A stretch of DNA of 5,680 bases, from the NCBI GenBank assembly GCA_036567205.1, contig DATCVA010000283.1:1-5680 (forward strand). Direction: 5' to 3'. The position numbers and the translations under genes are program-made. The stretch is from DATCVA01 sp036567205 (lineage in GTDB: Bacteria; Pseudomonadota; Gammaproteobacteria; Burkholderiales; Burkholderiaceae_B). Positions 1 to 4,804 of this stretch are shown in pieces. The notes beneath the pieces were generated by a model. That model worked only from the letters and a program-made list of their open reading frames with translations, had not been told where the DNA came from and did no database searches. Numbering within the stretch: position 1 is the first letter of the stretch; each line of letters opens with the position of its first letter.

Positions 1-254
1 ACGTAATATAAAAAGAACAGTTGAATAAGCAGCGGCGTGTCGCGGACAAACTCGGTAAAAAGCCGCGCTGGCCAGGAAATTAAACGTGAACGCGCACCTT
101 TAAGAGCTGCCAGGAGCAGGCCCAGGACGGCGGCGACGAAGAACCCCAATACGGTTGCTTGCATGGTTACCGCTAAACCGCGCATCAGGATGGGTAAAAT
201 GGAGCCGGCGAAAAGCCAGTTGTTGGTGGTGTCCCACTCGATGCCAAAAAGCAT
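1..254 (-). CDS. ehuD: Polar amino acid/ectoine ABC transporter permease, EhuD-like (3' end off window)
   Basis: This is the N-terminal 84 residues of a second inner-membrane permease of the HisM/GlnP type, reading minus strand and leaving through the left edge. The visible protein begins MLFGIEWDTT, has a hydrophobic first helix around residues 29-50 (VTMQATVLGF, then VLGLLLAAL), and continues with FTEFVRDTPLLIQLFFLYYV, the N-terminal signature of this permease family (E-x-x-R-x-T-P-L-x-x-Q). The ATG lies 2 bases after the TAA of the upstream permease, and an AGGGAGGG ribosome-binding site (plus-strand 262-269) sits inside the end of that gene, so the two are translationally coupled. With ehuC it should form the heteromeric membrane channel of the importer. 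The substrate is inferred only from the binding protein in the same operon; a generic polar amino acid permease is the alternative. Confidence 0.85.
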   Translation of the reverse strand, partial: MLFGIEWDTTNNWLFAGSILPILMRGLAVTMQATVLGFFVAAVLGLLLAALKGARSRLISWPARLFTEFVRDTPLLIQLFFLYY

Positions 255-256
255 GC

Positions 257-928
257 TTAAACCCTCCCTGTGCGCCAACGCCCAACAGAGCGTTCAAGCA
301 GCTTCATGATGGCAGTCAGGACCAGGGCCATGCCAAAGTACATCAACAGTAAAAGGGTGTAAATCGTGGTGCTGTCCTGGGTAAAGTTGCGAATTTGTTC
401 GGCGCGGAATGCTAGGTCGCCCAAGCTGATTAAAGACACCAGGGCTGTGTCTTTCAGGTTTTGAACTGCCAGGTTGCCAAAGCTTGGCATCATTTCCGGG
501 ATGGCCTGGGGCAGGCAAATGCGCCATAAGGTTTGCCGCGGGGTGAAATCCAAGGCTTTGGCGGCTTCATGCTGGTCGCGGGGGACCGCTTGTATGGCGC
601 CTCGGACGACTTCCGCTCCGTAAGCGCCGATGTTCAGGCTTAGGGCCAGTGTTCCGGCTATCAGGGGTGGCAGCCGCAGATCGACACCGATAAGCTGTCC
701 AAAAACCGGTAAGGCGAAATACAACCAAAATAGTTGTACCAGCAGGGAGGTGCCGCGAAAGACTTCTATAAAGGTAATGGCTATGCCTTTTATCAGTCCG
801 TTTCGCGAAAGCTTGCCTATCCCGAACAAGAACGCAAAAAAAGCGCCCAGCACTGTAGAGTAAGCCGTTAATTGCACGGTGACCCAGGCGCCCTGCAGCA
901 GTGGGGCGCTATAGCTGGTCCATTCCAT
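257..928 (-). CDS. ehuC: Polar amino acid/ectoine ABC transporter permease, EhuC-like
   Basis: This is a 223-residue inner-membrane permease of the His/Glu/Gln/Arg/opine family, normal length for the family. The ATG at 928 is chosen because AAGGAAG (plus-strand 935-941) lies 6 bases upstream and the protein then starts MEWTSYSAPL as homologues do; a longer reading from 997 adds 23 non-conserved residues. Visible features are the N-terminal EVFRGTSLLVQLFWLYFALP block (residues 55-74), several hydrophobic helices, and the cytoplasmic EAA loop that docks on the ATPase (E121-A-A, ending I137-C-L-P140). The glycine normally found six residues after the EAA glutamate is Asp127 here (EAAKALDF rather than EAAxxLG). 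It lies between the binding-protein gene and the second permease gene in one operon. The name ehuC is inferred from the EhuB-like partner; the permease class itself is secure. Confidence 0.88.
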   Translation of the reverse strand: MEWTSYSAPLLQGAWVTVQLTAYSTVLGAFFAFLFGIGKLSRNGLIKGIAITFIEVFRGTSLLVQLFWLYFALPVFGQLIGVDLRLPPLIAGTLALSLNIGAYGAEVVRGAIQAVPRDQHEAAKALDFTPRQTLWRICLPQAIPEMMPSFGNLAVQNLKDTALVSLISLGDLAFRAEQIRNFTQDSTTIYTLLLLMYFGMALVLTAIMKLLERSVGRWRTGRV

Positions 929-985
929 TAGCGTCTTCCTTGGTTTATTGGTTGGCCTGTATGCCGCAACCGGGCAGTAAACAGT

Positions 986-1026
986 CCGGGGCGGCACTGC
1001 CCCAGGCCGGTACAGCTGTATACAGC
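986..1026 (-). promoter_or_regulatory. Intercistronic palindrome and hairpin between the binding-protein gene and ehuC
   Basis: The 99-base gap after the binding-protein stop holds two dyads. GCTGTATACAGC (1015-1026) is a perfect 12-bp palindrome starting one base after the stop codon and overlaps a second palindrome, TACAGCTGTA (1011-1020). Next comes a GC hairpin, GGGGC (988-992) with GCCCC (999-1003), extendable by two pairs past a bulged A; ACCGG (969-973) and CCGGT (1007-1011) could close a larger structure. No T-run follows in the direction of transcription, so a complete intrinsic terminator is unlikely. Such structures commonly protect the 3' end of a binding-protein message so that it is made in excess over the permeases. 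That role is inference. Confidence 0.45.
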
Positions 1027-1027
1027 C

Positions 1028-1885
1028 CTACTTGGCGCAAAGCTGAGCCGTCGTTTTATTAAATGATTCTTTCAGATCGGTTTCAGTAAATCCGTATCGG
1101 CTAAGGGTTTTCGGCCATTCAGGCGTTTGCTTGAATTTGGCCAGCTCAGTGTTTACCGCGTCGCGAAAGTCTTCGGAGCCTTGGGCAAACGCGAAGCCGC
1201 CCCAACTGCGTATTGGCTCGCCGTTAATAACGGGATCCGTAAAGTTTTCAGCAGCTTCGACCTTGTCGCTTTTACCGGCCAGCTCGCTGACAGTCAGGCT
1301 GGTGGCGGCATAGGCGCTGGCCCGGCCGGTGGACACAGTAGAGATCGCGTCGGCGTTATTTGAAATGGTAACCATGCGGCTATGCGAAATGCCAAGCGCT
1401 TGCAGCATTTCAAGCTGGTCGGCGCCGGCCATGATAGCGATTTTTTTTTCCGATGCAGCAAAGCTTTCGTAGGAGTGCAGGTTTTCCGGGTTGCCGTCGG
1501 CCACCAGAAGGCCTTCGCCGTACGAACTGTTGGGCTCGGAAAAAAGCACTTCCTGACAGCGTTGCGGCAGTATGGCCATTTCGGCGGCGACCATATCAAA
1601 ACGATTGGCCTTAAGGCCGGGGATCAAAGAGCCAAAGCTGGTTGTCGACCATTCAATTTTTTTAACGCCTAATTGCTTCATGATTTGCGTGGCGACATCA
1701 GGCCCGGCGCCTTTGGCCTGTCCGCTCATGTCCATGTAGCCATAGGGTATTTCGTTGGCTACAGCTATGCGTACCACACCTTTTTCTTTTATTTGCTGGA
1801 GGCTGGCAGCGCTGGCAAGGCCTGTGCCACCGCAGGTTAGCACTGCAACCAGCGCCAGGACGGGGGGGGTGAAAGTCTTGTGCAT
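1028..1885 (-). CDS. ehuB: Periplasmic substrate-binding protein, EhuB-like (ectoine/hydroxyectoine family)
   Basis: This is a 285-residue solute-binding protein of the SBP_bac_3 family that delivers a ligand to the EhuC/EhuD permeases. Residues 1-27 form a signal peptide (basic start, hydrophobic core, AlaSerAla before the likely cleavage), so the mature protein is periplasmic. It aligns without gaps over the first lobe with Sinorhizobium meliloti EhuB as I remember it: KGVVRIAVANE, KGAGPDVA, FGSLIPGL and LPQRCQEVLFSEP match, with a constant offset of 24. The ligand-contacting Glu (E45) and Arg (R109) are kept, but the aromatic box differs (Tyr48 and Phe84 for Phe and Tyr; Ala104 for the third aromatic), so the ligand may not be ectoine. 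ATG at 1885 follows AGAGGA by 6 bases; an overlapping out-of-frame ATG at 1890 is too close to that site. Two homopolymers lie in the gene: C8 in the signal-peptide codons and A9 near codon 147. Confidence 0.82.
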   Translation of the reverse strand: MHKTFTPPVLALVAVLTCGGTGLASAASLQQIKEKGVVRIAVANEIPYGYMDMSGQAKGAGPDVATQIMKQLGVKKIEWSTTSFGSLIPGLKANRFDMVAAEMAILPQRCQEVLFSEPNSSYGEGLLVADGNPENLHSYESFAASEKKIAIMAGADQLEMLQALGISHSRMVTISNNADAISTVSTGRASAYAATSLTVSELAGKSDKVEAAENFTDPVINGEPIRSWGGFAFAQGSEDFRDAVNTELAKFKQTPEWPKTLSRYGFTETDLKESFNKTTAQLCAK

Positions 1886-1946
1886 GGCATGTCCTCTTGG
1901 CGATAGGGAGCCGCCCCGGCTCGTCCATCTTTATATAATTTCGTTA

Positions 1947-1957
1947 CTAATGATTAG
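1947..1957. promoter_or_regulatory. Operator-like palindrome upstream of the transporter operon
   Basis: CTAATGATTAG is a perfect 11-bp palindrome about where transcription of the transporter operon would start. A near copy, TAATCATT (1979-1986), lies 31 bp away centre to centre, about three helical turns, inside the spacer of the promoter candidate. Two similar AT-rich sites on one DNA face across a promoter suggest binding by a dimeric regulator. The regulator is not in the window and the role is inference; AT-rich DNA gives short dyads by chance. Confidence 0.3.
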
Positions 1958-1965
1958 ACTGCAAA

Positions 1966-1995
1966 ATAATACACTACTTAATCATTTCAACTCAA
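1966..1995 (-). promoter_or_regulatory. Candidate sigma-70 promoter for the transporter operon
   Basis: On the minus strand TTGAGT (plus 1990-1995) and TATTAT (plus 1966-1971) are 18 bases apart, each one or two changes from consensus. Transcription would begin near 1959, giving a 5' leader of roughly 74 bases before the binding-protein ATG. The surrounding 1925-2060 stretch is clearly AT-richer than the genes. This is a motif match only. Confidence 0.4.
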
Positions 1996-2064
1996 ATCAA
2001 TTGAACGGATGCTATTAACTTCGCGCTGGTTATTTAAAAAAAACTATGCTAGGATCTGTCTACT

Positions 2065-2151
2065 ATGTATTGCGCTCCCGCATTTTTCTTTTTTTATTTT
2101 TACGTTTTTCCAACACCGCTGGTGGAGGAAGGGAAGCGCTGTACTCGGTAG
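2065..2151 (+). CDS. Phe/Tyr-rich attenuator leader peptide upstream of aroG
   Basis: This 28-codon ORF begins with ATG at 2065 and ends with TAG at 2149-2151. It carries six Phe and three Tyr, and residues 7-15 read FFFFYFYVF. The tail (residues 16-28, PTPLVEEGK then RCTR) is ordinary. An AGGA at 2051-2054 lies 10 bases upstream, an acceptable but not strong ribosome-binding site. The peptide itself probably has no function; its aromatic codons act as a sensor. When charged tRNA-Phe (and perhaps tRNA-Tyr) is short, a ribosome stalls at 2083-2109 and changes the folding of the RNA ahead of the terminator at 2167-2200. It resembles the leader peptides of enterobacterial pheA and pheST. The caveat is that the DNA here is a T-rich run, which gives Phe codons by composition; the terminator, the alternative pairing and the downstream aroG argue against coincidence. 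Confidence 0.8.
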   Translation: MYCAPAFFFFYFYVFPTPLVEEGKRCTR

Positions 2152-2200
2152 TAAAACCAAATTCCCAAAAAGCCGCCAGCTCAGCTAGGCGGCTTTTTTT
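2114..2200 (+). promoter_or_regulatory. Transcription attenuator of aroG (competing RNA hairpins)
   Basis: Three mutually exclusive pairings can be drawn. A leader hairpin pairs CACC (2114-2117) with GGUG (2121-2124), with two further C-G pairs across an internal loop (2110-2111 with 2127-2128). An antiterminator pairs GCUGGUGG (2118-2125) with CCGCCAGC (2173-2180), eight contiguous pairs including one G-U. The terminator pairs 2167-2177 with 2188-2198. A ribosome held on the later aromatic codons would mask 2114-2117 and free 2118-2125 to form the antiterminator, allowing transcription into aroG. With plentiful aromatic aminoacyl-tRNA the ribosome passes on and the terminator forms. Unlike the classic trp and pheA cases, the leader ORF extends past the antiterminator strand, with its stop between the two strands. 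The pairings are read directly; the mechanism is inferred. Confidence 0.7.
2167..2200 (+). terminator. Intrinsic terminator in the aroG leader (attenuator)
   Basis: AAAAAGCCGCC (2167-2177) pairs perfectly with GGCGGCTTTTT (2188-2198), and the T-run continues to 2200 (seven T in all). The loop region AGCTCAGCTA can add three more pairs, AGC with GCT, past a bulged A. It lies after the leader-peptide stop and 39 bases before the aroG start, and no upstream plus-strand gene other than the leader peptide needs it, so it reads as a regulated terminator rather than a gene-end one. Confidence 0.88.
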
Positions 2201-2239
2201 GTACCGCTTGCTAGGTTGACAATTACTCTGGAGTAGCCT

Positions 2240-3313
2240 GTGTCACACAATACCGATGATTTACGTATCCGAGAAATTAAAGAGCTTAGCCCGCCCGCGC
2301 ACGTAATGCGCGAGTTCGCATGTACAACAGAAATATCGGGCACGGTTTATGCCAGCCGCCGTGCCTTGCACAATATTTTGCATGGCGCCGACGACCGGCT
2401 GGCTGTGGTAATTGGGCCTTGCTCAATACATAATCCCGAAGCGGCCATCGAGTATGCCAAGCGCCTTAAGGTTGAGCGCGACCGTTTTTCGGGCGAGCTC
2501 GAAATTATTATGCGGGTTTATTTCGAGAAACCGCGTACAACGGTGGGCTGGAAAGGACTGATTAATGACCCGGGCCTGGACGGCAGCTTCAATATTAATC
2601 AAGGCTTGCGTACGGCACGAGAATTGCTAATTGATATTAATCAGCTGGGTTTGCCGGCGGGTTGCGAGTTTCTGGATATGATCACGCCGCAATATATTGC
2701 GGACCTTGTTTCGTGGGGCGCGATTGGCGCACGTACTACCGAAAGCCAGGTGCATCGCGAACTGGCCTCGGGTTTGTCATGCCCTGTGGGTTTTAAAAAC
2801 GGTACAGACGGGAATATTAAAATTGCCGTTGATGCAATCAAGGCGGCTTCTCAGCCGCACCATTTCCTTTCGGTAACAAAGGGTGGACATTCAGCCATTG
2901 TGTCAACTGTTGGAAACGAGGATTGCCACGCGATCCTGCGCGGCGGTAAAGTTCCAAATTATGATGCTGAAAATGTTGATCAGGCGTGCGAAGTGTTAAC
3001 CAAAGCTGGCTTGCGTGCTCGTATTATGGTTGATTCCAGCCATGCCAACAGCAATAAAGATTATAGAAACCAGCCGCAGGTCATTGAAAATGTTGCCAAT
3101 CAAATGGAAACCGGCGACGAGCGTATTTTTGGCGTCATGATCGAAAGTAATTTGGTGGGCGGCCGTCAAGATCTGATCGAAGGCCAACCGTTGGTCTACG
3201 GGCAAAGCATTACCGATGGCTGTATCGACTGGGATACCTCGGTTCAGGTGCTTGAACGCTTGGCTAAGGCAGTTAAAAATCGGCGCAAAGTTACCGTTCA
3301 GTCGGCGGCCTGA
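2240..3313 (+). CDS. aroG: 3-deoxy-7-phosphoheptulonate (DAHP) synthase, class I, AroG type
   Basis: This 357-residue cytoplasmic enzyme condenses phosphoenolpyruvate with erythrose 4-phosphate, the committed step of the shikimate pathway to Phe, Tyr and Trp. It follows E. coli AroG residue for residue as I recall that sequence, so its numbering applies: metal ligands Cys61 (GPCSIH), His268 (SSHANS), Glu302 (MIESNL) and Asp326 (SITDGC), the PEP-site block EKPRTTVGWKG, and GARTTESQVHRELASGLSCP. Phe209 and Ser211 in the feedback pocket are present; Ser rather than Gly there is associated with Phe-sensitive enzymes. The GTG start at 2240 is preferred because GGAG (2230-2233) lies 6 bases upstream and the regulatory N-terminus (DDLRIREIKEL) aligns from the first residues. 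The C-terminus is about seven residues longer than in E. coli. Its leader carries a Phe/Tyr attenuator, so control is probably both transcriptional and allosteric. Confidence 0.96.
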   Translation: MSHNTDDLRIREIKELSPPAHVMREFACTTEISGTVYASRRALHNILHGADDRLAVVIGPCSIHNPEAAIEYAKRLKVERDRFSGELEIIMRVYFEKPRTTVGWKGLINDPGLDGSFNINQGLRTARELLIDINQLGLPAGCEFLDMITPQYIADLVSWGAIGARTTESQVHRELASGLSCPVGFKNGTDGNIKIAVDAIKAASQPHHFLSVTKGGHSAIVSTVGNEDCHAILRGGKVPNYDAENVDQACEVLTKAGLRARIMVDSSHANSNKDYRNQPQVIENVANQMETGDERIFGVMIESNLVGGRQDLIEGQPLVYGQSITDGCIDWDTSVQVLERLAKAVKNRRKVTVQSAA

Positions 3314-3362
3314 TCGTCCGGGCATCGAACGGTTCGGATCGAAGCGGGCCGTCTGTGTGGTC

Positions 3363-3369
3363 AAAGGAG
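3363..3369 (+). promoter_or_regulatory. Strong ribosome-binding site of the FAD-linked dehydrogenase
   Basis: AAAGGAG, 8 bases before the ATG at 3378, settles the start of the following gene. The same frame is open back to 3216 inside aroG, but those extra 54 codons are an aroG shadow and show no family resemblance. Confidence 0.85.
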
Positions 3370-3377
3370 TAAATAGT

Positions 3378-4790
3378 ATGAATGCCCCAGCCTCATCGCA
3401 GGATGTACGGCGCTCGATTCCCGAAGGGTTTCTTGACTCGCTAAAGGCTCGATTTGGCGATCGCTTTTCTACGGCACATGCTGTTTGCGAACACCATGGC
3501 CGCGACGAGTCTCCGTACCCGCCCATGTTGCCGGACGGGGTCGTTTTTGCCTTGACTACGGACGAGGTCGCCTGGCTTGCGAAGCACTGTCATCAGCATA
3601 AGGTGCCGCTTATTGCTTTTGGCTCGGGCTCATCTCTGGAAGGCCATCTACTGGCTATACAAGGCGGAATCAGTCTGGACTTATCGGGCATGGACAAGAT
3701 CGTATCGATCAATCCCGAAGACCTTACCGCCACCGTTCAGGCCGGCGTTACGCGCAAGCAGCTTAACGAGGAAATCCGTAATACCGGTCTGTTTTTTCCT
3801 ATAGACCCGGGCGCCGATGCCAGCTTGGGCGGTATGGCTGCTACACGCGCTTCGGGGACTAATGCCGTGCGTTATGGCACGATGCGCGAAAATGTCATGA
3901 CTCTTAAAGTGGTGACCGCCGACGGGCGTATTATCGATACGGGCAATCGTGCGAAAAAATCGTCAGCGGGTTACGACCTGACACGTATTTTTGTGGGAAG
4001 CGAGGGCACGCTTGGCATTATTACCGAGGTTACCGTGCGCTTGTATCCGCAGCCCGAAGCTATCTCGGCGGCCATTTGCAATTTCCCTACTCTGGAAAAA
4101 GCAGTTCAAAGCGTTATCGAAATTATCCAGATGGGGGTGCCTGTCGCCCGTGTCGAGTTCATGGATACGGCTGCGGTTAAAGCCACTAATGCTTACAGCA
4201 AACTCACGTTAAAAGAAACGCCGCTGCTGTTGTTCGAGTTTCACGGCAGTGCGGCTGGTGTCAAAGAGCAGGCCGAAACGGTACAAAGCATTACGCACGA
4301 TAATGGCGGTATGGATTTTGAATGGGCAGAACAGCCCGAAGACCGTAGCCGGCTATGGACGGCTCGCCATAATGCTTATTTTGCAGGCTTGCAGTTGCGT
4401 CCCGGTTCGCGCTCGAGCACCACCGATGTCTGTGTGCCCATTTCCCGGCTGGCCCAGTGCGTGTCTGAAACCGCCCAAGAACTGGATCAGGCCAGTTTTC
4501 CGTACACCATCGTCGGTCATGTGGGCGACGGCAATTTCCATGTTTTGATGTTGCTCGATCCTAATAGTCCGGCCGAATGGGACGAGTCGCAGTTGTTGAA
4601 TGAACGTCTTGTGAATCGCGCCATCGAAATGGACGGCACCTGCACCGGCGAGCACGGGGTAGGGCTGCACAAAATGCAATTCATGCTGGCCGAGCACGGG
4701 CCGGATGCGCTTGATCTTATGCGCAGCCTGAAGCTTGCGTTTGATCCGCACAATATTTTAAACCCCGGCAAGATTATCCCCATGAGCTAA
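3378..4790 (+). CDS. FAD-linked D-2-hydroxyacid dehydrogenase, D-lactate dehydrogenase (LDHD/DLD) type
   Basis: This 470-residue flavoprotein probably oxidises a D-2-hydroxyacid such as D-lactate and passes electrons to a cytochrome or the quinone pool. The N-terminal FAD (PCMH-type) domain spans roughly residues 50-230: FGSGSSLEGH (81-90), DPGADASLGGMAAT (143-156), SGTNAVRYGTMREN (159-172) and GSEGTLG (207-213). The C-terminal FAD-oxidase domain carries GHVGDGNFH with His381 and His388 and TGEHGVG with Glu425 and His426; these match the metal/substrate residues known in the related D-2-hydroxyglutarate and D-lactate dehydrogenases. It ends NILNPGKIIP, typical of the family. The block from 143 to 172 is especially close to human LDHD as remembered, which favours D-lactate over glycolate. 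No signal peptide is seen. It starts 64 bases after aroG and ends 14 bases before glcD, so it likely belongs with the glycolate genes. The exact substrate is not settled. Confidence 0.9.
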   Translation: MNAPASSQDVRRSIPEGFLDSLKARFGDRFSTAHAVCEHHGRDESPYPPMLPDGVVFALTTDEVAWLAKHCHQHKVPLIAFGSGSSLEGHLLAIQGGISLDLSGMDKIVSINPEDLTATVQAGVTRKQLNEEIRNTGLFFPIDPGADASLGGMAATRASGTNAVRYGTMRENVMTLKVVTADGRIIDTGNRAKKSSAGYDLTRIFVGSEGTLGIITEVTVRLYPQPEAISAAICNFPTLEKAVQSVIEIIQMGVPVARVEFMDTAAVKATNAYSKLTLKETPLLLFEFHGSAAGVKEQAETVQSITHDNGGMDFEWAEQPEDRSRLWTARHNAYFAGLQLRPGSRSSTTDVCVPISRLAQCVSETAQELDQASFPYTIVGHVGDGNFHVLMLLDPNSPAEWDESQLLNERLVNRAIEMDGTCTGEHGVGLHKMQFMLAEHGPDALDLMRSLKLAFDPHNILNPGKIIPMS

Positions 4791-4804
4791 CGAGCCCCCA
4801 TCCT

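Noticed and set aside
929..997. 23-residue N-terminal extension of the EhuC permease starting at 997
   Set aside because: It has no family similarity and crosses the intercistronic hairpin; ATG 928 has a good ribosome-binding site.
2045..2050. TATGCT as the -10 box of the aroG promoter
   Set aside because: Transcription would start near 2057, removing the AGGA site at 2051-2054 and leaving only about 8 bases before the leader ATG, and no good -35 lies at the right distance. I found no convincing plus-strand promoter in 1960-2064.
2071..2109. TGCG-CTCC-CGCA hairpin followed by a T-rich run, read as an intrinsic terminator instead of leader codons
   Set aside because: A 4-bp stem is too weak, the T-run is interrupted by C and A, and a much stronger terminator lies 85 bases further on.
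2216..2244. Perfect TTGACA at 2216-2221 just before aroG, a possible second promoter bypassing the attenuator
   Set aside because: No -10-like hexamer lies 15-19 bases downstream; that region is the ribosome-binding site and GTG start. Transcription would begin inside the coding region.
3216..3377. N-terminal extension of the FAD-linked dehydrogenase into aroG
   Set aside because: It only reads aroG codons in another frame; the strong AAAGGAG site and family similarity put the start at 3378.
2996..3526. 176-codon minus-strand ORF across the aroG end and the next gene
   Set aside because: It is antisense to two strongly conserved genes, has no recognisable domain, and is explained as a shadow frame.
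4353..4751. 132-codon minus-strand ORF inside the FAD-linked dehydrogenase
   Set aside because: It is wholly antisense to conserved catalytic motifs (GHVGDGNFH, TGEHGVG) and shows no known fold or ribosome-binding support.
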